Assembly: GCA_950295325.1 (NCBI GenBank)
Contig: OX485808.1
Span: forward strand, 38,274,527-38,338,526
Reading direction: 5' to 3'
DNA from: Polytrichum commune
Lineage: Eukaryota > Streptophyta > Polytrichopsida > Polytrichales > Polytrichaceae
DNA length: 64,000 nucleotides
In this document: one piece after another, positions 46,761 through 56,649 of the stretch
Position numbering within the stretch: position 1 is the stretch's first letter
Layout of the letters: every line of letters begins with the position of its first letter
Program-made: the position numbers and the translations under genes
The notes under the pieces: model-generated
Seen by the model: the letters and a program-made list of their open reading frames with translations, nothing else
Told to the model about the DNA's origin: nothing
Database searches by the model: none

Positions 46761-49220
46761 CCAAGATCATGTTAGAGTTGTAGTTAGGTTTTCCCCATGA
46801 CTTAAAACAACCAAAACCCACAGTACATACTATCGAGGAAGGCTTGACTGGTATTTGTTACATTCATTTGTCACATTACAACTCATCGATTAGACAAAAT
46901 GGTTGTTATTTTACTTTAAAAACATATTTGACATGTCTTTCAATTCTATTTCTCTCAAAGGTTCCTCTCAAGACCTCTCTTCCTACATCTCAATTGGTCT
47001 TGTCTTTTGGTTGCGGTCTGTAAGTTTGTGTTCCCTCATGGTAAAGTGTAATAATACTCTTTGGTAACCATGGATTTTTTTGAGTGTAACGATTGTCTTT
47101 GTAACTATTGCGCAATTCATCTTCAAATCATAACAAATTTCTTCATTAATTGGTCAATGTTAATTTCAATACAAGACAAATTGTTCATTTGTTACCTCCA
47201 ATTTTTATTTATTTTACTTAGAATTGTGCAATTAGTAGCTAAAACCAAAATCAAGCTATAGTCTTGAGTGCCCTGCACAACGTGCACAATTGATAACAAC
47301 AACCATGATAACACACAAGATCATAATTAAGTTGGTTAGGTGAACCTTCACTCTCGTATATCATAGTTCCTAGACTTAATATCAATCTAAGATTCTTACT
47401 TCATCCAAGGACAAGTTATGCTTGAATAGAAAATAATAATCTATAATTTATCCTAACACTTTAACTCACAATCTATAATCCCCACAATTACTATATTGAT
47501 CAAAACTCTATTCTCATCATCTTCAATTGGTAAAAGGGTTCACTAATCTCAACTCCTACAAACTCACAAACATGACTATAATCACATATCTAATCGGATA
47601 AGTCCTCTTGTCCTTCACCTTTCACATGTCTCAACAATAGTCAAGTGGCCTCTCTATCTTAGACTGACTCTTGACCTTCTATCTTCCTAACGTTTCATAT
47701 GCCTTTCACATGACTTAATTTTGACTCAAGTGGTTTTTCTCCTAGGTAACCCTCCGCAAATCTTCGTTTCCTTTCACAAGGTACCTCCCTCTCAATCTCA
47801 CTTCACAATGGTCTTTGCTTTCTACATCAATTGAACCAGCTCTCCACACACTTTGTGTCCTAGTCACTCAAGCCTCTCTATCTTTGAGGATTGGAAAATT
47901 ATAGTTCGACACACTATGTGCAATCATGTGCCAATGGTCTCACTATGTTCTTCAATTATGAGCAATCATTCAATCGCCACCTTTGGCCAATGGTTTTATG
48001 GAGCTCTTAAGCTTCAAGTATTTACTCCGCTCTTCATTGATAGTTTCATTTACTCACTCTTAAATTAATACTTCTTTTCCACGTTGAAGTGTTCTCAACT
48101 CGTAGAAAATGGTTTTACCATGTGTCAATTTTATAAAGCATATTGCTCAATTCTTGGATAATCAATCTCATAGGCTTGTGTGGTCACAATTTCAGTTGAC
48201 CTCTATTAAAATCTACTTCCCTCACACTCACAATTCCAACTGAATGAAAAAGCAATTTTCCCATTTCACAAACATACACTCTTACATTTTCGAATGAACT
48301 CTATCATTCTCTTTTCTCTCATATTCACATACAACTTACTCATAACTTTTAACAAATTCAACTACATTGACCACAAAAAAATATTCATTTATAATCTCAC
48401 ATACATGAAAATTATTTAGTTAGCCATTGGCATTGATGTGTAACTCATATTCACAATAACATTAAACTTAATTTAAAAGTTGCAATCCCGCAATCACTGC
48501 AACAATTGCTAATTTGTTTACAGAAAATATTTGAACTATTGACCTCACACAATCCACGTATTGAGGGAGACAAGACTATGAGTTTTACAATGCACTCAAA
48601 AGGTTCCAAGAATTGCATGTCTTTCTCTCCTCCCTTTGCCTCCTCATAGTCAGAGAGGGAAGATGATAGTTCTAACCGCCTAACTCCGTCCATAGTTCAT
48701 TACTTTCAATCATTGAAGTACAATTCCCATCTACATACCACTAAAATGTCTATAGTGAAACTATTAGCCTGAAATTTTGGCTCATCATAGTCAAGAGCCT
48801 TAGATAATTGGCATGGCCTTTGGATAAGAGTCAAGGACCCGTACAATTATAATAGAGGCACCTATTCCCGATTAGGGCCTCATCGGCAATCTTTAGGGTA
48901 CATGAATTTCGATCACATTGGGATTGCATTTTGATTAGGGTGGAACAAGTAGCGCCATGACACATGTCTTGGTTTTGAGTGCTAAAGGGTGAGGAGGAAC
49001 GAGCAATTAAAATGAACGGTTATGGCAGACTGTAGACATTGGTAATATGTTCAAGCCAACTTTCGGCTTCAAAAATTCATAGTGATTTCAATTTAAGGAA
49101 TAAAATTACCAAAAGAAAGTTGCAGTTGTCCTACTTACAATCTTCCTACATAGGAAAATTTTACACCGCCTTATACTTCTCCAGATCTAATACAAAATCT
49201 CTAAAGTGAACGGGTACATG
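46761..49220. other. AT-rich, pyrimidine-rich spacer
   Basis: No gene recognised over 2.4 kb. Around 47600-48250 the plus strand is rich in CTCTCTAT- and TCACTC-type words but forms no array. A family A end remnant (CATGGTCACGGCCCTTGG) lies near 49238. Confidence 0.5.
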
Positions 49221-49754
49221 TGCTTCTACTCTAAATGGTCACGGCCCTTGGCTTATGGGTGAAGCAACCCTTATAGAACCGCATCTTTTAATTTAAAAAA
49301 CTCACACACAACTTGCATGTGACTCTAGGGTTCAAAAACATGCACCCATGATGTCCATTGTTTACCCTTAAATCATATAAACACGACGCTTCAATTACTA
49401 CTTGGAACACATATTTTTCCCATAAAGTCATTGCTATGCTAAGTTGGGATGTTTTAGTTACGACCAAAACATTGAATACCCACCCTTTGAGAGAGTATCT
49501 TGGGTAAGTGAGATTCCATGACGGCCGTGTTGAAGTAATTAAGTTGGTCATTTGGTGAGGGCCTAATTTTGTGACCACATGGTGGGTGAGGGAAAGAAGG
49601 GTACCAAGTTTCCATTTCAAGAAACCGAGGCCGCCCGGACCTTTAAATGCTCCTTCATGGGTCTAATTTTAAGATGGCAGCCACACCGGGCTTAAACCTT
49701 GTCACCAAGTAACGGTATATATATAATTATGTAATTATAAGCATTTGGGGTTTT

Positions 49755-49970
49755 GGATCAATGGGGAGAATCGACCGCTAGTTATCAATGAAGCGGTTGA
49801 ATTGAGGAAAAACCGGTTGAAGTTCAAGACTTAACGAAAACAACCCATCGTTTTAGAGGTACATGCAAAACATATCTCAAATCATCAAAGAAACATTGAA
49901 AGATCACAACATGTAGTCAACTGGACTTGGAAACACTAAGATTTTGACCAATTATGTCCAAAAATGTCCA
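49755..49970 (+). repeat. Dispersed repeat family E, copy 2
   Basis: Contains GAATCGACCGCTAGTTATCA, ACCGGTTGAAGTTCAAGACT and AAAGATCACAACATGTAGTC. Related to 755-975 (inverted) and 51068-51290. It lies immediately before a family A copy. Confidence 0.6.
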
Positions 49971-50004
49971 TGGACACTGATTTTGGTTCACGACACTTAG
50001 TCCA

Positions 50005-50503
50005 TATGTAAAGCGGCACTAAGAGTCGTGACCATGGAAATCTAAGTGCCCTTGGAAATCATCCAAAGGCCTACATCGACGTCTAATGTTGCAATTGATG
50101 GACCCTCGTGTCCAATGAGTAGTGGAAGTGGACTATTATAAGGGACGACAACGTGTTTTATGAACAATCTAAAATAGTAGGTAGTCTGGGACCAAACCAC
50201 GAAAATATCATAATTTTGAAGCCAATGGCAAGTTGATTGCTTGTCACAGTAGTTGGTTTTGCAGTAGAAAAATATTTTGAAGAGTCTAATGCAATATATG
50301 GTAGTCCATGAAACATTATCCACTTGTTGTCGCGTAGGATGCCATGTCGGCTTTTTATCCATTCAAATTTCTTCGGTTAGTCAGGCCCTCAAGGTCTATG
50401 GTATAATGAACTTGTACCATTTTCGGTTTCCCGATCAATCGCATAATTTTTACATGTCACGTGTCAAGGGCCCTCAAGTTCTAGTGTAAAGTGGCCCTTA
50501 CAT
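50005..50503 (-). mobile_element. Diverged family A element
   Basis: Left end AAAGCGGCACTAAGAGTCGT and right end AGTGTAAAGTGGCCCTTAC. It keeps the ATCCAAAGGCC, ATGGACCCTCG and ACTTGTACCATTTTCGG positions in degraded form. About 500 bp, as in complete copies. Confidence 0.5.
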
Positions 50504-50769
50504 CACATGGGAAGGGGGAGTAAATTGTGTGTGCCTCTCAAGCTTTTTGTCAATTCATTTCAACTAGTTTCCGGTAAACTAACTCAAAGTTTATGATCTT
50601 GATTATGGGGTCCTTTACCTTATGATATTAAAAAAAAACCCATACAATATAAGGTTCATTTGTGTCCTCATCCTTTGCCATGGTAAGTATGCATCACAAA
50701 AAGTTATTCTAACACGTGCTTAAATTTGCATGGGCAAATTAAGCAAAAAAATGTTTACACGAAAGCCAT

Positions 50770-51391
50770 TAGGCCATGACTATTGAGAATTCTTGGATTC
50801 TCATTGGTTGAGAGTGTCATGGCCCCTCACTATAGGTTCACATGAAGACAAATTTTTGGACTCCAATTTATGATGTTTTCAGTGGATGAAAAATCTACAT
50901 GGAATCCCACATGGCAAGCACATGGATAATGTTGGGCCGCGACTGCAGGGGGGTTTTTCCAAGACAACCATTGAAGATAGGCGTGATGGAATGAGCAGCA
51001 AGAAGTTGGGGCTTACACTAAGAGCTTGCAACTGCCAAAAGTCTTTTGGCAACAGTTCATGAACTACCAACAAACGGAGAGAACCGACTGCTAGTTACAT
51101 ATGAACAGGTTGAATTTGAGAAATAACCAGTTGAAGTTCAAGACTTCAAAAAAATTACTAATGATTTTTGAAGAATCTATGAACTATACTTCAAACCAAT
51201 TAAAGAAAACCGAAAGATCACAACATGTAACCGGTTAGACTTGGACACAAAGATTTTGACCGATTATGCCCAAAATCCTCCTTAAAAACACTATGGACTT
51301 CCGTTACCCTCATCCAAAAAGAGGGATAATTAACCATGATCATTTAAGAGCCATGACCTAATAATGCCTTCAGTGTAAAATGGGCCCTAAT
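50770..51391. mobile_element. Family A copy interrupted by family E
   Basis: The 5' half (50770-50940: AGGCCATGACTATTGAGAAT, AAATCTACATGGAATCCCAC) and a 3' end (about 51300-51391: AAGAGCCATGACC, TGTAAAATGGGCCCTA) are separated by about 350 bp that includes family E (51068-51290). Suggests nested insertion, E into A. Confidence 0.4.
51068..51290 (+). repeat. Dispersed repeat family E, copy 3
   Basis: Contains GAGAACCGACTGCTAGTTAC, CCAGTTGAAGTTCAAGACTT and AAAGATCACAACATGTAACC, then GACTTGGACACAAAGATTTT. Related to 49755-49970 and inverted 755-975. Confidence 0.6.
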
Positions 51392-52074
51392 TTCCAAGGC
51401 AACTCCAAATGAGTTTTAGTTGATATATAAGAGCATTTATTTCGTGGTGGTAGTTAGGGGGACAATTAATAATAGCTCAATGAAAAACTCCGTTTAATTA
51501 ACTTACCCTTATTTAATTACATCCCTTAATCCTCCTCCTTCAATCTCCCAATCACGGTCATAAAGTAATCGCACACTATGACCGCGGGGGGGGGGGGGGG
51601 TCGTACCCCGACTACCTACTATTCGGCAATTACTTTTTTTTAAAGTGAAAACACAATATAATGTGCGAACGTTTGGTATAGAATGATTATTGGACCTTTG
51701 AGTTTGGAAGATATGAGCACATATGACATATTAGGCACTTCGAATCGGAAGGAGAGTTTTCAGAATTCCATTAACTTAAAGAACACATGTGATGAAGATG
51801 GTTCCAAAACAAAGACAATATGAGGCTAATATGTGAGCTTTGAAAAAGTGATGAGGCTCATTGGGGGCCCCTTGGTAACTTGGGGGGTTAAATGGTTACT
51901 TCTCAAAATGTTGTGAAATGAGCATTTTAGTTGTGTACGTGATACTTATGAAGTTTATAGGAAGTTTTACAAATGAATGCAATTGACATTGTGTGTGAAA
52001 AAGAGTCTCAAGGGCCGTGACCTTGACATTGTGAAGGCCCTTGAAATTCATTTGAACTTTTTTAAGCGGTCATT

Positions 52075-52160
52075 GAGCACAAGAATCTTACCTTTAACAT
52101 TGAATAAGATATTCACACGAACTCCAAAAACCACAAGGCAAGTGTGATATCCACATCTCG
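52075..52160 (+). repeat. Dispersed repeat family F, copy 3 (partial)
   Basis: GAGCACAAGAATCTT followed by ATTGAATAAGATATTCACACG and ACTCCAAAAACCACAAGGCA matches part of 62578-62709. Confidence 0.45.
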
Positions 52161-52783
52161 TGTGATCTTGTGGCCTTTAAACAAAAGCATATTCCATAAA
52201 TTCCTTTGAAATGGCCGGTAATTTTCTTGAACTTCAACCGAACTTTTCTCAACCCTCCGCGGTTCATCCGTACTTACACTAAATATTCTACTTAGTGTCA
52301 CGAATTCTACTTATGTTGCTCAACACTAATTGCAAACCGCATGTGCAACGTCACCAACACTAAATGTAACCCTAGCATCATTCGTCACTCCTTGTAAAAA
52401 AATTCGGACATCATAGCTTCACAAATACTGCAATTGTTATCACTTACTAAGCAACTCTCTTTCATTCAAATTCCAATCACTCATCACAACGTTTCGTTAG
52501 AACAATGTTAACATAACATTATTCAGACTGAATGTGGGAATATCTGGGAACACTTCATGGGAATGATTATCAGTCCCACAAAACACTGGTATGGATCTCA
52601 ATAACATTACGAGGATGATGAGTACACCAAACTTGGTTTCCACCGTTTCATCCAAACTATAATCATCCGTCGCGGTACTTGTAAAACTTATCATTCATAA
52701 GAAGTGTCCTCATTACAAAAGTTACCATATGACACTAGATACAATATTTACGTTAGAGGTCAAATTTTCCCCGTTCCGAAGTA

Positions 52784-53558
52784 CAATATAACCTTGATAA
52801 TGTCACCCTTGTTAATAGAACACCTTGATATTGTCACCTAAAAGTTTGAAACCGATTTTCATAGTGTAAAACTCCCTCGTTATTATCCCTATCACCCTTG
52901 GTAATGTCATTATTTTTTTCCAAAATCCGTAATGTAAATGTGATAATACCAAGTATGGATGGATTGTATGGATGATTTTGAGGTGGAATATTCTACTGAG
53001 GAGTTTGTGCAATTAGTGCAAGATGGCGAACATGTTCTTGATTCCATGGAAGTAGACCCATTGATTATTGATAGCAGTGATGATGAGTCTAAAGTAGTGA
53101 AGCTAAGCAATGCACAAAAATATGCTAAAGATGTTTTGAATTTTATGGCTAGCCAAGGTTCTCAGATTTTCAACACTCTGGAGTTGTTAGGAATGGAAAA
53201 AATCCATGACAAACTCATTAGAATTGGTGTTGCACATTTAACATCAACAAAACAATGTGACATTAGAAGCTTCTTTGTCTCTAGTGAGAGGTCTTTACCT
53301 GATCTCAATGACACATTATGATGTGCTCTTGTTGTTATTCACAATTTTGAATTAGATTTTACATTCAAAAACATTGAAGTCTCGTATTTGTTATTTTCTT
53401 TTTTACATTGTAAATTTATTTTGATTTTCTACCTATTTTTTTGATAATATCACATTATGCACAAATCTTCAAAATGTGACATTATCAAATATGTCACACC
53501 TTGTTTATATCACTCGTTTTGGTGAAACGGATGGTGTGACATTATCAAGGTTAGACTG
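52784..53558 (+). mobile_element. pogo/Tigger-type DNA transposon, internally deleted
   Basis: 775 bp flanked by TA on both sides (52782-52783 and 53559-53560). The 5' end reads CAATATAACCTTGATAATGT and the complement of the 3' end reads CAGTCTAACCTTGATAATGT. A TA target and a CAGT...ACCT...ATAA-type terminus are typical of Tc1/mariner pogo/Tigger elements. More copies of the GATA(A/T)TGTCAC word lie just inside each end and may be subterminal binding sites. It keeps only the transposase C-terminal part (52959-53321). Confidence 0.8.
52959..53321 (+). CDS. Truncated pogo/Tigger transposase C-terminus with PIP box
   Basis: 120 codons, open from ATG to stop. The acidic stretch (DSMEVDPLIIDSSDDES, about 28-44) followed by a helical tail (KYAKDVLNFMASQG, then LELLGMEKIHDKL) resembles the C-terminal region of Tigger/pogo transposases. 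Residues 99-106, QCDIRSFF, match the PCNA-interacting motif Q-x-x-[ILM]-x-x-[FY]-[FY], which is known in pogo transposases. The DNA-binding and DDE catalytic domains are absent, so it cannot transpose alone. Either a remnant left open by chance, or a short protein. No intron to an upstream exon is evident. Confidence 0.6.
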   Translation: MDCMDDFEVEYSTEEFVQLVQDGEHVLDSMEVDPLIIDSSDDESKVVKLSNAQKYAKDVLNFMASQGSQIFNTLELLGMEKIHDKLIRIGVAHLTSTKQCDIRSFFVSSERSLPDLNDTL

Positions 53559-53932
53559 TATGCAACTTTACTCTTTTTAAAAAATTTTTTTTACCGTGGG
53601 CCAAGTTTTGCCATGGGCAATTAATGTACGGTCCCCAACCAATTTGAAAAGGTTTGAGGGGACCATAGCCATCAATTGGGCATCATGAGGCTCCAAGGAC
53701 TGGGGACCAAGCGAATGAAACAAAGGGAACAAGCCACTTCGTGATGGGCTAGCTAGCTAGCTGTGGATTACGGCAATTTTCTTTTTGTCTCCACTCGGGC
53801 CCCGGACCCAAATCACACGGATGGGAAAAAAAGTGGCCACCGGATCGGATGAATGTTTGTGATGATGGATGTCTTTGTTTGTATGCATGGACGTGGACGA
53901 CGTGACGGTGTGGATGAGTATCATCCATCCAT

Positions 53933-54144
53933 GGTGGATGAACAAACGCGTGCTTTAATGCACACGGGCCGTGTCCCAACTTGGAAAGCGGGACGCGTTG
54001 AATCCGAGATATTCAAAAAACGAACATCTTCCTTCCCTATTTGGAATACTTCGTGCATGCATGCTTTAACTCCTTGAGAATTCGGGGTTCTAGCCCTAAA
54101 TGAAAGATGTGCTCTAGGGTATGAGTTAGGGACTTTCCTACACA
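53933..54144 (+). repeat. About 205-bp direct repeat, left copy
   Basis: From TCCATGGTGGATGAACAAA to GAGTTAGGGACTTTCCT. About 97% identical to 54620-54831. One frame reads ALMHTGRVPTWKAGRVESEI in both copies, but no family is recognised. Confidence 0.88.
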
Positions 54145-54194
54145 TACACATAGTCCACGCCACACCCTATTGGCTAGCAAGTTGTCCAACTGCC

Positions 54195-54618
54195 ACACGG
54201 GATGGAGCAATTCGAAACCTACACACATTCATAACAAAGGCACATGACTACCAAGAAGTTAGGACGGCCCAACATAAATACCCATACGTAGACAAATGGC
54301 TATCCAACGACCAAATAAATCAAAAGCTCTCCAATCACTTTTGGAAAAACAACAAAATATCCGATGCCCAAATCACCCAAACCTTAAAATTCCGTTACGT
54401 TGAATACATGGGTAACCACAGAAAAAACATCTTTTGGCCCCTCATGTACCAAAACCCCAATTGCACATTATGCCACAAAAATGATAGAGACACATGGCCC
54501 CACCTATTATCAACATGCGAACACCCATACCTGAAAGGCCTAAGAATTGCCCGCCACAACAAAGCAGCACACCTCATCACCCAAACACTACAAGCCAACA
54601 AGCACACCAGATTAGTGT
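54195..54618 (+). pseudogene. LINE fragment with zinc knuckle
   Basis: Open from about 54240 in one frame: YPYVDKWLSNDQINQKL, HFWKNNKISDAQ, LKFRYVEYMGNHRKNIFW. A knuckle CTLC-X9-H-LLST-C follows at 54462-54518. The same series (ELSNEFWENPAITDKQ, IKFRTGTYMGNARKQMFF, CPIC-X9-H-VLLT-C) occurs in the element at 55225-56372, so both come from one LINE family. The fragment is cut at both ends and lies between the two 205-bp direct repeats. Confidence 0.75.
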
Positions 54619-54619
54619 C

Positions 54620-54831
54620 CATGGTGGATGAACAAAAGCGTGCTTTAATGCACACGGGCCGTGTCCCGACTTGGAAAGCGGGACGCGTTGAATCCGAGAT
54701 ATTCAAAAAACGAGCATCTTCCTTCCCTATTTGGAATACTTCGTGCATGCATGCTTTAACTCCTTGAGAATTCGGGGTTCTAGCCCTAAATGAAAGATGT
54801 GTTCTAAGGTATGAGTTAGGGACTTTCCTTT
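54620..54831 (+). repeat. About 205-bp direct repeat, right copy
   Basis: Second copy of 53933-54144. Its left edge is joined in frame to the LINE fragment, giving a chimeric open frame 54408-54767 that is probably accidental. Confidence 0.88.
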
Positions 54832-55224
54832 GGAGTTTGTATACGAGATGAGTCTTTAGAGAGTAGATTTTAGACTACATCCACGCATGCGATCGGACTA
54901 AGGATCGTTATTCTCGACCCCCACCAACTCATTCAAGAACCAAAATTAAAGTCACGTATAAATTTATGAATATTCTACACATTCGATTTGTGATTTGGTT
55001 GGTTAAGAACATGATATTCGTAATTTGGTAGAGAAATGAAAAAAAATAAAAAAATAGTCATGTCATTGACCTAAGATACTTAAGTTTGTAATCAAGAAGA
55101 GTTTGAGGTATCCAACCACTTCAAGAAGAAAAGAGGGGTAAACAAGTTCGCCTTGGAAGTTTATTTAGCTTTGAGAAATGCTCACAACCACATTTTGATT
55201 TCTTAGGCATTTAGGGGTTAAAGT

Positions 55225-56372
55225 ATGAGCAACTTCAGTAATAGACCACCACACCGATATGTGCTATACAAAATCAGAGCACACGTCAACATTGACGGCA
55301 ACGAACAAGCAGATAAATTAGCAAAAGAAGGTCTAGAATTAGAGCACAAAATTGCCACTCATCCATACGAACATGCTCATGCCACCCCATACTATTACCA
55401 AAAGGACGTATGGGCCTCAATGATGGACGTCCCTGATAAAGGCCCAGTTAGATTCCTAGAAAAACAAATTATAAAATACGATAGAGAAAATAACTTAGAA
55501 AACATGGCCATACAAACCCCTAACACATATAAATGGAAAGGAAATGTAGATATAGACAAAGAACTTTCTAATGAATTTTGGGAAAATCCGGCAATCACAG
55601 ATAAACAAAAGTCATGCCTCATCAAATTCCGTACGGGAACTTACATGGGCAATGCTAGAAAACAAATGTTCTTCGGTAGACATACCCATCCATTACATGC
55701 CCCATTTGCAACTCATACGAACTGGATACATGGCTACATGTATTACTTACGTGTAAAGAACAACACATACACTCACTTCACGTCAAAAGACATAACAAAG
55801 CAGTTTGGGAAATTAGAAAACTACTAATCTCATCTGAAAAATCTCGATGTTATATTCTCATGAATGCTGGCACCTTCAATAATAAACCCCAAGAAAACAC
55901 CATTCCCAACTGGCTACTCCTTTGCACATGTGGCACACAAAGATGCCATTGTAACTCAAGATTTAGACCTGACATCCTTTGTGTTAAAGGTTTACCATAC
56001 CAAAGTGACCCCCCCACAGACATTGATCCCAATCTCACTATACAATTTATCGAATTCACATATTGCAATGACAGATTCTCACCAGAAACACTCGAAGCAA
56101 AAAATAACAAATATAGACCATTAATCGCTAGCATTGTTGCTAGAGGGTGGAAAGTCGATCCCCTTATTATCATCACTGCAGGCGCCAAAGCCACTACACA
56201 CATTCCATCAATGAAATCACTCGACAATAATTTCAAAATACCTATGCCCACCATTAAAAATACCTTTAAAAACATCAATACTATCACTATAAAATATGCT
56301 ATGTCTATCCTCCTCCACAAAAGAAGAATAGAGAACCACCAACCGCTACCCCAAACACTAGACCCCCCATAG
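55225..56372 (+). pseudogene. LINE 3' coding region: RNase H, CCHC knuckle, RLE
   Basis: C-terminal part of a non-LTR retrotransposon polyprotein. The first open frame (55225-55827) starts in the last part of an RNase H domain (IRAHVNIDGNEQADKLAKEG). A frameshift near 55685 moves the sequence to the frame with the knuckle CPIC-X9-H-X4-C (55698-55754), which runs open through MNAGTF to the stop at 56372. The last domain carries RFRPDILC, IQFIEFTYC and EAKNNKY, fitting the R-PD...E...K..KY signature of the restriction-like endonuclease (RLE) of R2-type LINEs. RNase H and RLE together are known from Dualen/RandI elements; whether this element also had an AP endonuclease cannot be seen, as reverse transcriptase and everything upstream are missing. 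One frameshift, otherwise well preserved. Confidence 0.75.
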
Positions 56373-56518
56373 TCAAAGCTAAACAAATACTAAAACCAAA
56401 GCTACTTCATTCGAGTAATCAATAATGAACTAGGGACCCGGTGACCAAACCCATATTAATGATACCTAAAACACTAACCATTTTGGTCCTTGTTACTGGT
56501 TACTTGTGACTGTAGTGT

Positions 56519-56541
56519 CTACTCTCGAAAGAGGGGAGTAG
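56519..56541 (+). other. Hairpin 1 downstream of the LINE
   Basis: CTACTC and GAGTAG pair around an inner TC-GAAA-GA turn with a small GGG bulge. Lies 147 bp beyond the LINE stop codon. Confidence 0.4.
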
Positions 56542-56611
56542 ATCTTTACTTCCATACCTTTGTCATGTGGGCATCGGATTGGGGGTGGATCGAACAGACA
56601 CTTAATTCACG

Positions 56612-56632
56612 TCGGTCTCCTCTGGAGACCGA
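56612..56632 (+). other. Hairpin 2 downstream of the LINE
   Basis: Perfect 9-bp stem TCGGTCTCC / GGAGACCGA with a TCT loop, followed by a T-rich tract. Could be part of the 3' RNA structure used by the LINE reverse transcriptase; the element's exact 3' end is not fixed. Confidence 0.5.
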
Positions 56633-56649
56633 AGTTTTTTTCTCTTTTT

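Noticed and set aside
54408-54767. 119-codon chimeric open frame as a gene
   Set aside because: It joins a LINE fragment to the 205-bp direct repeat; the second half is also present in the left repeat without the LINE part.
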